DNA of 62,000 nucleotides from assembly GCF_008831285.2 (NCBI RefSeq), contig NC_045143.1:15722464-15784463 (forward strand), in the 5' to 3' direction. The DNA is from Nymphaea colorata (taxonomy: Eukaryota; Streptophyta; Magnoliopsida; Nymphaeales; Nymphaeaceae). Both the position numbers and the translations under genes were made by a program. Of this stretch, positions 36,775 to 46,064 are shown in pieces. Under the pieces are notes generated by a model that saw only the letters and a list, made by a program, of their open reading frames with translations, did not search any database and was not told the origin of the DNA. Numbering within the stretch: the stretch's first letter is position 1; each line of letters starts with the position of its first letter.

Positions 36775-37832
36775 ATGACCATGCTCCCTTACCCTTTCGT
36801 TCTTTCCTTTGCTCTTCTCCTGTCGGTGCCCGTCTTCTTCCTGTTGGTTGCCCCCCGAGTCCTTCCCACCAAGCCGCCACCCGTTTTTATCACATTGCCT
36901 GACGAGCTGGAGGACCTTGCCCTCTTCCAACGTGCTGCATCGGCGTCTGCAACGATGGCCACCCACCATCAACAGCAGCAGCAGGTCCTTCTTCCACCGA
37001 CGAAGCCCAAGATCGCCTTCCTCTTCCTCACCAACTCCGACCTGTATTTCGCCCCACTGTGGGAGCGCTTCTTTCAGGGAAACCAGCAGCTGTACAACAT
37101 TTACGTCCACGCCGACCCTTCCCGCCAGGCGGTGTCTTCCGGGGACGATTCATTCCGGGGAAGCGAACGGAGCGTTCCTCTCCTACACTTATCTCCGCCG
37201 CTCGCCGGCTCCTCGCGGCTGCACTCATAGATGATGAATCCAACGCCTTCTTTGCCCTCGTCTCCCAGCACTGCATCCCCCTGTATTCTTTCCGCTTCAT
37301 CTACAGCTCTCTCTTCTCTCCTCCTTCTTCCCGTTCCCCTTCAAATCGGTTTATGAGCTTCATTGAAATCCTGGACGATGAGCCTGGGCTATGGGCGAGG
37401 TATACGGCAAGGGGAGGGGACGTGATGATGCCTGAGGTGCCCTTTTCTAGCTTCAGGGTGGGCTCGCAATTCTTCATCCTGACGAGGGAACACGCACTAT
37501 TAGTGATCAAGGATCGGCGGCTTTGGCGCAAGTTTCGGCTACCCTGCCTGAGGGTGCAATCGTGCTACCCAGAGGAGCACTACTTCCCAACCTTGCTCAA
37601 CATGGAGGACCCCTCGGGGTGCCATCCGTTCACCCTCACCCACGTCAATTGGACGGGCAGCAACGGGGGCCACCCCCACACCTATGGTGTCGATGAAGTC
37701 AGGCCCTCCCTCATCCGCCGTCTCCGCCCTTCCAACGCCACCGGCTTCTCCAACTTCTTCGCCCGCAAATTTTCCCCAGATTGCCTCAACCCGCTGCTCA
37801 AGCTCGCTGACTCTTTCATATTCCAGGATTAG
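36775..37832 (+). CDS. GT14 family (core-2/I-branching, DUF266) glycosyltransferase, one frameshift
   Basis: Predicted Golgi type II membrane glycosyltransferase; GT14 members act on arabinogalactan or related glycans. Codons from ATG 36775 give a short cytosolic end, a membrane anchor (about residues 7-27, FVLSFALLLSVPVFFLLV), a variable stem with a His/Gln run, and the family block KIAFLFLTNSDLYFAPLWER...YNIYVHADPS. The frame then changes near 37128-37140 and continues as PGGVFRGRFIPGKRTERSSP, AARRLLAAALIDDESNAFFA, LVSQHCIPLYSF, VGSQFFILTREHALLVIKDR, RLWRKFRLPC, CYPEEHYFPTLL, VNWTG and FARKFSPDCL, ending SFIFQD. One missing base explains the shift. Length (about 352 aa) and ends match the Arabidopsis At3g52060-like subgroup. 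It is either one base from intact or a very young pseudogene. Confidence 0.85.
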
Positions 37833-37853
37833 TCCCCCATGATGATGAGGATG

Positions 37854-37856
<3 letters not shown>

Positions 37857-37894
<38 letters not shown>
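37857..37894. repeat. (CT)n microsatellite in the GT14 3' flank
   Basis: Uninterrupted CT run 25 bases after the stop codon, probably in the 3' UTR. Confidence 0.9.
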
Positions 37895-37897
<3 letters not shown>

Positions 37898-38594
37898 GAT
37901 GCTAATGCTCGTTTGATGAAGAAGAGGGGGGCTTGTTGACCTGGAGCTGTCTGTGTTCCGACCGTCTGTCTCCTTTATCTTGTCTTCCTCTTCTTGCTGG
38001 TGGTTGCTGCTGTTGATAGATGCATATAAAATTTCAGATTGTGGATACATGTTTGTTTGCTTCCTCTTCCGAACCCACCTAACCTTGGCCCTCGTCCCCA
38101 TCATTTCCACGGTCTTCCCTCTTTTCTGTTGCGGGTGAATGATCCCGCTTGTGATGCCAATTTAACTGTGAGATATGAAGCTATTAATACTCTGCATGTA
38201 ATGATGGTAATGAGGCATTCAGATTTCTTGAGTAGTTATGAGGATCCAAAGCACAAGGAGATGCACTTTCGTTCTTGTAAAATCAAGAAATTGGGTCTTT
38301 TTTTTCAGCTTTTCCAAGTGGTGATTTACGTTTGGTCCTCAAGAGTTGTTGTCTTTGTTATCAAGAAAACATTCTATCCAGTTCATGCTTTTTTCCCATT
38401 TAGATTATAATTAGACAACAGGATCATTTTGTTCTAGTCACAGTTTCACGGGAGAAGTTGGCAAAATTTGCAAATTATAGTGTTTCTCTTTGTTGTGGCT
38501 CAGCACAAACTTCATGGGACCTGTTGATTGGAAATAATATGGCATAAAACGCTTTGGCTGTTTTTTGTTTATTTAAGTTTTTTCTCCATTTCAG

Positions 38595-38731
38595 GGATGC
38601 TTAAAAAGAAGTCACCTGGACTTCTTTGGTGGAACTGTGGTCGCCGAAGGCTTATTTATGCTCTACTATTTGGTCGACAAGGTCGAAAAGCAGAGGTAGC
38701 TGGACGAAGAAAAGGGTCTGGACCTTTTTAA
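38595..38731 (+). CDS. HDA15: HDA15 last exon, copy B (alternative or non-functional)
   Basis: The acceptor catttcag and the whole reading frame are preserved. One residue differs from copy A: GRKAE instead of GRKAK before VAGRRKG. Splicing from 27743 would need a 10.9-kb intron that skips copy A and the GT14 gene. Without such a transcript this is an orphan exon. Confidence 0.6.
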
Positions 38732-41700
38732 CTCGTGATACAACACTCCACTGCCTATATTCTGCTTTTTTGTGGGCATCATCTGAAGCACACAACCTGT
38801 CTCTTTGTGTAAATCATTTTTGTGTTCTTTCTGTAAAATTGTGAGCAAAAGCCACTTCCAGAGTCTCTTGGACTTTACTTTTTTCCATGTGAGAGTTTTA
38901 TCTTAATGGTGAGATATCTATTTTCACTGGTTATTTATATTCTTTTGACATGCTTGTCTCATGTTTAAGTGACTTGGTCTAAAGGAGCTGACTTGGACAA
39001 AGGGAAATGAAGTGGTCAGAAAAATAATGAAAGTCTTTCCCATCATTTCTCCAGATCCCACAACCAAAAACGAGGTTGACTTATCATATCCGTAGGTTAA
39101 GAGAACTCAGATTTTTAGGATGGCAAATATGGGATGGCTTTTACGCCTTTCCCTGTTTATTGCTTCTGAGGCATTTCCAGTTGATGTTTACAGAATGAGA
39201 CGCATAACATGTGCTTTTTGAACACTGACTAGGGTTTGTCTCTTCATCTGTGAGATAGCACAACCTCACCTGTTCACGTCCCTTCTCAACTGGAGACTGC
39301 TAACCCAGCCAGCTTCCAATAAAACCCCACTATGAATGTGTTCCAGGTCATATTTTTGAGATATTTTTCCAAGATTTTGCAATGCTATTGAAAATTAAAA
39401 AAACGTGAAAATTTTGTGTTTTCTGGAAAAATGTGAAAGATAAATATATTGCATGTCCCCCTTTCTCGATCGCCTCTTTTTTTACCATATTATCTTCATT
39501 GAGTCAAATATCAACTTAAATCATTTATCATCGTTGAAGCATTACGCTTATAGTTTTATTTAGTTTTTTAATGTCTTATTATGTATTTATTTATTTTATT
39601 TTCACATAACTTTTAGAATTTTTCCTTTGTTTAGAAGTTCAGTGAGATTTTTATGTGAATACTAATTTTATCCGAAAAATACAAAACAAATCCTCGCTGT
39701 TAAGCAACAATTATATTTGTGACTATGTTCTGTAGTGGTTTTCATTTTAACCGTTTCACTGACGTTCTGTTCTTTGCATGCCACTAAGAACTACCCGATT
39801 GACTGCTATAAGATTGTTAACCTTTCACTCGAACTGGTTGCTACAGAATGACCTTTAACCTTTACTCTTGAAAAAGCATCTTCGTTCTGTTGGATCACCA
39901 TCCAATGGATTGCTATTGGATGTCCTTTATTCTTGAAAAAAATGTTGAGTTGCATCTTTGTTATGTTTGACCAATTGATCTGCAATTATTTCCGTCTTCC
40001 GCGGCCTTCTCCTAAAAGATAATGGCATTGCTCATGATCCACAAACTACCAAGACCACTTCAAGTGTTAGAAGCCACTTCAGGGTTATAAAAGAAATAAG
40101 TTACTCTATTTTATAATTTTGATCATCTTTATTCAATCGTGACCAAATTTCGTAGCCACTATGGCAAAAAATTCAACAGCACTTCTCTCTTAAGTATGCA
40201 ACGCAAAAGATTTAGAGTATGCTTGATAGGCCTTAAAACTTCAAGGGTGCATCGAATGGGTGAAACTTGGCTCAAAAAAGCCAAGGCTGTATTGAATGGG
40301 TGACACTTGGCCTTTTGGACGACGCCTTGCCTTCACGTTTCGTAGCAAGAAACGAGAAAAAAAAAAAGAAAAACGGTTGAACTTGATTTCTTAATTTTCT
40401 TTCTGCCCTATCTGAATGGGCACCTTTATTTTATAAAAAATCTCAATAAAATCTTTTGTGCAATCTCACCTTTGTTTGCTTTAAGATGTACTGGCGGGTG
40501 AAATAGACGATGATACAACATTAAAATGTCCACAATTGATTCCTTTTTGCCAAAGGGAGACAAAAAAAAAAAAAAAAACTAAACATTGAGCTTGTTTCGA
40601 CAAACGTGTTTCCGGAGTTTTTATCCCATCACAAAGAGTGGGATGAAATTTCCAGGATGAAAGACCGTTACTTTATTGCATTACTTCGTTACTTTATTGT
40701 TTTAGCTGCTTCCAATGCCTCAAACGAGGTATGAAATTTCCTGGAATTAACATCTCCTTCCATCACACACGATCGAAAACTGGAATAGGCAGCAAATTTC
40801 TCATTCCTGATTCATATAGCCGTGTTTGCTCTTCATGGATTTCACTATAGAACAAGAAATACTATACAAATTTTTGAATTCAATCCCCATTCCATCAAAC
40901 TGAAGATGAAATTTGGAACCGTTGGGAATGTTTTTGGAAAAGAAGTTTATGGAATACTCGTCCCACCCGGACTGGTCGGAAAGTAGCGTTTGATGCCAGA
41001 AATATGTTTATAGAAAGAAGTTTTCAGAAATTTATTTTTGAAATTGGTTTTTGAGAAATAAAATTCTACATTTCCAAAACATTGTTGTGTTTGTTAACTT
41101 GGAATTATTTTTCTGAAAACAAATTTCTGCATTCGATGGCCAAAGAGGAAGAATCAGAAGAAATGGGAAAACCTCCTTTCCTTCTTTCGCCGCGTCCTTC
41201 CCTCCTCCCTCCTTCCCTTTCTTCCTCCTCCCCTTTCTTCCGCCTCTGCCTCCTTCCCCTTTCCTCCTTCTCCCTCCTTCCCCTTTCCTCCTCCCTCCTT
41301 CCTCATTTCCTTTCTTCCTCCTCCCTCCTTCCTCTTTTCCTTTCTTCTTCCTCCCTCCTTCCTCCTTTCCTTTCTTCCCTTCCACATCGTGCCCATCGGC
41401 TCCAAAAAAAATTCTGAAAATATGTTTTTGATTTTCAAATTAACGGTAAAAAAAACTGTGTTTGATAAACAGGAAACTTGAATTTTATTTCCTGAGCTAT
41501 CAAACACTATAATGAAAATGAGTGACCCGACGAGCTGCCTCTTAAATCCGACGAGTCCCAAATATTTATGAATAAAAAAACCGCACCGGGTGGCAGGGGA
41601 CGCTTGAAGCCTGAAGGTGGGGTTTGAAAACCGCGGTAATGCAAGTTGTATGGTTTTTGAGTCCATCTTGATTTTCAAAACCATAACCGAATTTTCAGGA

Positions 41701-41990
41701 ATTATCTTGACATACCGCATATCTTTCAAAAATCTTGAAAACAATATTAAGTCTATAAAATATTGCAAGAAAAACCTACTACTTTAAACAAAATTATTAA
41801 TAATGTTTTTCATTCCCCTTCCAACAAACTCAGGAATGATCCTCCCATAAACAAGAATTCATTAGAGGTTTTTAGAATCGATAACTATATTTCAGATTCC
41901 ATTAATTCAACATTCTGAACCGTAATGACAATTTAAGACAGAAATTTTCAGTTACAAGTTTACAAGCAGTAGGGAGGGATGCAATCTAAT
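38732..41990. other. Intergenic DNA of copy B
   Basis: Repeats the copy A layout: HDA15 3' flank, an AT-rich CATTGTCACA-type block (39350-39730) and a poly(A) run (40562-40579), then the copy-B-only TIR element. No gene. Confidence 0.65.
40982..41511. mobile_element. TIR element with a pyrimidine-rich core, copy 2 (B-specific insertion)
   Basis: The left end agtagcgtttgatgcc and inverted right end atagtgtttgatagc mark a 530-bp element absent from copy A, where cacccggacgggtcgg runs on toward tgacccgacgagc through about 38 other bases. The core 41170-41390 is CCTCCTTCC-rich. Further internal marks shared with the 44403 copy are ggctccaaaaaaaattc and ttaacggtaaaaaa. It therefore inserted after the duplication or was lost from copy A. 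Confidence 0.7.
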
Positions 41991-42354
41991 TAGCTGCGAT
42001 AAATAAACTCAAAAAAGCAAGCAGAGAAGGAATGTGACATTATTAGTGCTCGCGACATAATATTCGGCAACTTATTATTTAGTAGGGTAAATCCATTTGG
42101 GCGTTTTGAGTATCATATAGGACAGATTAGGGTATCGTGGTAACTGTCGTCTGTAGGAAAGAAAGAGGAGATACAAGCGAGATGGGTGCCGCTGCAGCTA
42201 GGCTCCTCTTTTCGGTTGTCTGGTTTGCTGTAATATTCGGCAACTTATTGTTTAGTAGGGTAAATCCATTTGGGCGTTTTGAGTATCATATAGGAGAGAT
42301 TAGGGTATCGTGGTAACTGTCGTCTGTAGGAAAGAAAGAGGAGAAACAAGCGAG
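41990..42354 (+). promoter_or_regulatory. Cyclophilin 5' flank and leader, copy B, internally duplicated
   Basis: Contains the stretch upstream of the functional ATG (42355). Two tandem units, 42058-42230 and 42231-42403, both start taatattcggcaactta and run through the leader into the first 49 bases of the signal-peptide exon. Copy A has only one. No TATA box is obvious; the purine-rich gaaagaaagaggagaaac leader precedes the ATG. Confidence 0.6.
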
Positions 42355-42403
42355 ATGGGTGCCGCTGCAGCTAGGCTCCTCTTTTCGGTTGTCTGGTTTG
42401 CTG
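42058..42403 (+). repeat. 173-bp tandem duplication spanning leader and start of exon 1
   Basis: Units 42058-42230 and 42231-42403 are nearly identical; differences include gacagatt/gagagatt and gatacaag/gaaacaag. The junction falls after ctggtttgctg in the signal-peptide codons, so the first unit holds a truncated exon 1 without its splice donor. Confidence 0.92.
42182..42316 (+). CDS. Upstream ORF made by the leader duplication (44 codons)
   Basis: ATG at 42182 opens the same 16 residues as the cyclophilin signal peptide ([16 protein letters not shown]), then runs into duplicated leader sequence and stops at TAA 42314, 38 bases before the true ATG at 42355. If transcription starts upstream of 42182 it would act as an upstream ORF with the same start context as the main ORF. 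If it starts inside the second unit the ORF is not in the mRNA. Confidence 0.5.
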   Translation: MGAAAARLLFSVVWFAVIFGNLLFSRVNPFGRFEYHIGEIRVSW

Positions 42404-42625
42404 TGTTGCTGGGGGCGCTACTCCTGGTTCAGGTACACTGTCCTTGTCCTCCCTTCCTCCTTCTCATCGTTGCCAAACATTCTCGGCTCCTTCGATGCGT
42501 CCACTTCTTTTCTCTTTGAGTTTGAGCTCGACAATCTCGGCACCTTTCACCTCATGTTTTTTCTTTCCGTTGTGTTGGTCATCTCTCTTTCTGCTCTTAC
42601 CTTCTCTCTCTCTCTCTTTTTTTCT

Positions 42626-42674
<49 letters not shown>

Positions 42675-45628
42675 CTCCGCATCCTTTAATCGGTCGCTTC
42701 GACTGGACGGTATCTGTTGTCGAGCCTGTATTCTTATGTTTATGCAGTTCATATTTCGTACTGCCCAATAATCAACCCCTTACGAGTCTCCTTACTAGAT
42801 TTACCCGTGCAGTTTCTTATTCTTTTGTTTTTGGAGCAACTTGGAGGCCATGCAATTCTTTTCCAGGTTCGGACATTCGGTCGTCCTTTATGCTGCAGGC
42901 GCCTGCTGCGTTTATGTCCTCACAATTTAGATCCTTGTTTTATTGTTTGCAGTTTCTCTAGCAGCTGCGAAGACGGTTTAATTTAGAAACTTTACCTGGT
43001 TCTTGCTGTTATTTTTTTAATGCTACTGTATATTACCAGTGCTTCTCAACATTTTTCAGCATCCATGATACACGGTTTTGATTTCCCCTTCTTCCATGTA
43101 GTGCACGCCTTTCATTGGTTTTCTATTGTCATTAAGATTCTTTGCCATCAATGATCGAGGGGTGTATTTTGTGGAGCTTAAACTCTTCAACACCTTGCTC
43201 ATATGTCTAAGAATAGCATACAACATTTCTGTAGTGCATAAAATTTTTTCTGAGAAAAGCCATCTGCCTGTGGATTTTCCCATCTTCCTGTGGATTTCCC
43301 CTTCTTCCATGTAGTGCATAACACTCAAGGAGCTGTTAGCCTGTCGATTTTCTCTGAGAAAAGCCATCTTCCTGTGGATTTTCCCACAAATACAGGGCCA
43401 TCAGATGTGGCAATTTTGAGATTGGGAAATCAAGTAGTTTTTTGTCTCTTTGGTATCTGGATCTTGAAAAATGTTTGTGCAGAAAAATAGTGGGATGTTA
43501 AGCCTATTCTGCAGCAAAAAAGAGAGTTGCTAAGAATGATTTGTAGATTCTCAACTAATGTTTCCAACACCTAACTGAAGAGGTAGGTTTTCTGGAAAGA
43601 ATGTGCGGATCCACCAGACAGACTTGCCATGGCTGGGAACCAGAATGCACAAACATTCTGGAAGTAGCATCATTGCATAATAGAGCTATTGTGACTAAAC
43701 TAGTGAGTCTTAACCCACTATACAGTATTGATCAAGAAAGAAATATATATTTGTCATGATTTTCTTTTCTTTATTTGATTTGGAATCTGTATAAATTCAT
43801 TGGTTGCTTACAGTTCATGTTCAATGTTGTAGTCTCTTTTTTTCATGTTTTAAAGGTGTTAGAAAAATATCTATAAGTTGTTTCTTTGTATCCATGACTT
43901 GGCTTAATACCCTTGCCAAATGATCATGCTAACATCTGTTTTGGTGGTGCTCAAATTTTCTTTCGTTCAAATGCACAAAGAGAAATCATGAAAATATGGT
44001 AGATTTCTTAGTCTGTCATTTACATTATCATCAGTAAGTTTTTTTTTCTTCAGTAAATGTCATTTTTCGAGTAAATAAAAATACTATATATACCAGGCTG
44101 GCTAGTTTGGCATTCATCCTACATCAAATCTAGAAAATAGCAACACCTATAGAATCAAAATTTGAATGGAAGAAAAATTCAAGGTTCCAATTTCATATGT
44201 TTGATGGCCTGAAGTTTTCACTCCAGAAATAAAAATGAACCGTTTGTTGATAGAATCATTAAAATGTTGGAGTGATAAATGCATAACATAGTGAAACGGA
44301 AGATGAAAAGATATCGTTATGGGAACCTGGCTATTGATATGAAAAATAGCTAAATGAAGAAGAAATATATGAACCCTTAATGGGGTCAGGTGTTATAAGC
44401 CCTTAAGTAGTGTTTGATGGCTAGAAACATATTTCTGGAAACTTAGAATTGTGTTTGATAACTTAGAATTATTTTTCTGGAATTAAATTTCTGCGTTTGA
44501 TTGCAAGAAAGGAAGAATCGATGGAAATGGGAAAGAAGCGGCCTCCTTCCCTTCTTCCGCCTCCGCCCCTTTCTTCCTCCTCCCTCCTTCCCTTCTTCCG
44601 CCTCCGCCCCTTTCTTCCTCCTCCCTCCTTCCCTTCTTCCGCCTCCGCCTCCTTTCCTCCTCCCTCCTTCCCCTTTCCTCCTCCCCTCCTCCTCCTCCTC
44701 CTCCTTCGGCCTCCGCCTCCTTCCCTTTCTTCCTCCTCCCCTCTTCCTCCTCCCTCCTTTCCCCTTTCCTCCTCCCTCCTTCCCCTCTTCCTCCTCCCTC
44801 CGTTCTTCCCCTTTCCTCCTCCCTCCGTTCTTCCCCTTTCCTCCTCCCCTCTTTCGCCTCCCTCCTTCCCCTTTCCTCCTCCCTCCTTCCCCTCTTCCTC
44901 CTCCCTCCTTCCCCTCTCCTCCTTCCGTTCTTCCTCCTCCCTCCTTCCCCTCTCCTCCTTCCGTTCTTCCCCTTTCCTTCCCACTTTCTCCTCCCTCCTC
45001 CTTCCTCCTTCCGTTCTTCCCCTTTCCTCCTCCCTCCTTCCCCTTTCCTCTTCCCTCCTTCCACGATCCCTCCTTCCCCTTTCCTCTCCCTCCTTTCCCT
45101 TTCCTCCTCCCTCCTTCCCCTCTCCTCTCCCTCCTTCCTGGCTTCACCTCCGCCTCCTTCCCCTCTCCTCACGTCCGCCTCCTTCCCTCCCCCCCTCCTT
45201 CCACGATCGAGCCCAACGGCTCCAAAAAAAATTCCGGAAATATGTTTCCACCCCTCCGGGTGGAACCATATTTCCGGAAATATGTTTCCACCCCTCCGGG
45301 TGGAACCATATTTCCGGAAATATGTTTCCGGTTTTCATGTTAACGGTAAAAAAAAATATTCTATGTTTGATAAACAAGAAATGTTTTGAAAATTTGAAAT
45401 ATGTTTCCACTGCTACAGTAAAATACCTGCCCATTAAACACTACCTTAAAGATTTTTAGCAATATTCAATATGGGTTAAAGTTCTCTTAATGGGGGTGTT
45501 ATATTCTAGACCCTTAAGATAGATGTCTATTCCAGTCTATGTCACATAGGCATGGGTACGGGCGCGGGTATAGGTGCTGGTATGGGTACAGGTTCGGACT
45601 ATTTTAAAAAACTTTGATACGGGGGTAT

Positions 45629-45680
<52 letters not shown>

Positions 45681-46002
45681 ATATATCATAGTCACAAAAA
45701 ACACATTTTTTTGAAAAAACAAAAAAAAGTGTTTTTTTTTTCAAATTTTCCATTTTTTCAGCTTTTTTAATGTCAAACAGTTTTTTTTCATTTTCTATTT
45801 TTTATTTGTTGCAAATCTACTTATCTTTTGATGTTTGTGTTATTAGTTTCTTTTATTTTCCCCCATTTTTAGTTTTTTAAAATTTTTTAAATTTTACCCT
45901 ATTTTTTCCATTTTTCTCTTTTTTCAAGCTTGCCACGTTATAGTATTATACATGAGAAAAACTTCGCCGTTTAAAACTGCAAGACATTATTTGTGATTAT
46001 GA

Positions 46003-46064
<62 letters not shown>

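Larger units (their letters stand above)
38148..43831 (+). repeat. Segmental tandem duplication, copy B
   Basis: Near-identical counterpart of 30165-36301 in the same orientation; over the first ~2.8 kb I see only scattered substitutions and a few short indels (for example 11 bases missing near 39872, and a shorter poly(A) at 40562). Copy B has gained a TIR element (40982-41511), a 173-bp tandem duplication of the cyclophilin leader (42058-42403) and a longer CT run (42627-42671). Downstream it runs into the cyclophilin exons, so it is the copy physically linked to that gene. Confidence 0.92.

Noticed and set aside
37100-37150. An intron in the GT14 gene to explain the frame change
   Set aside because: The two frames meet within about 10 bases and no GT...AG pair of intron size fits; a one-base change explains it.
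38595-38848. A separate small gene at copy B of the HDA15 last exon
   Set aside because: It lacks the catalytic domain and is an exact counterpart of the last exon in copy A, so I treat it as a duplicated exon.
42627-42671. GA/CT run as a CRISPR-like or regulatory array
   Set aside because: Plain dinucleotide repeat without spacers, and it is absent from the otherwise equivalent place in copy A.
44443-45459. Long ORFs of 170-320 codons on both strands
   Set aside because: They are Ser/Pro/Leu on one strand and Gly/Glu/Arg/Lys on the other, read directly from a C/T tract with few stop codons; no domain structure.
45633-46063. TA runs as a replication origin or scaffold attachment site
   Set aside because: They are simple microsatellites inside a non-autonomous element; nothing else supports a special role.
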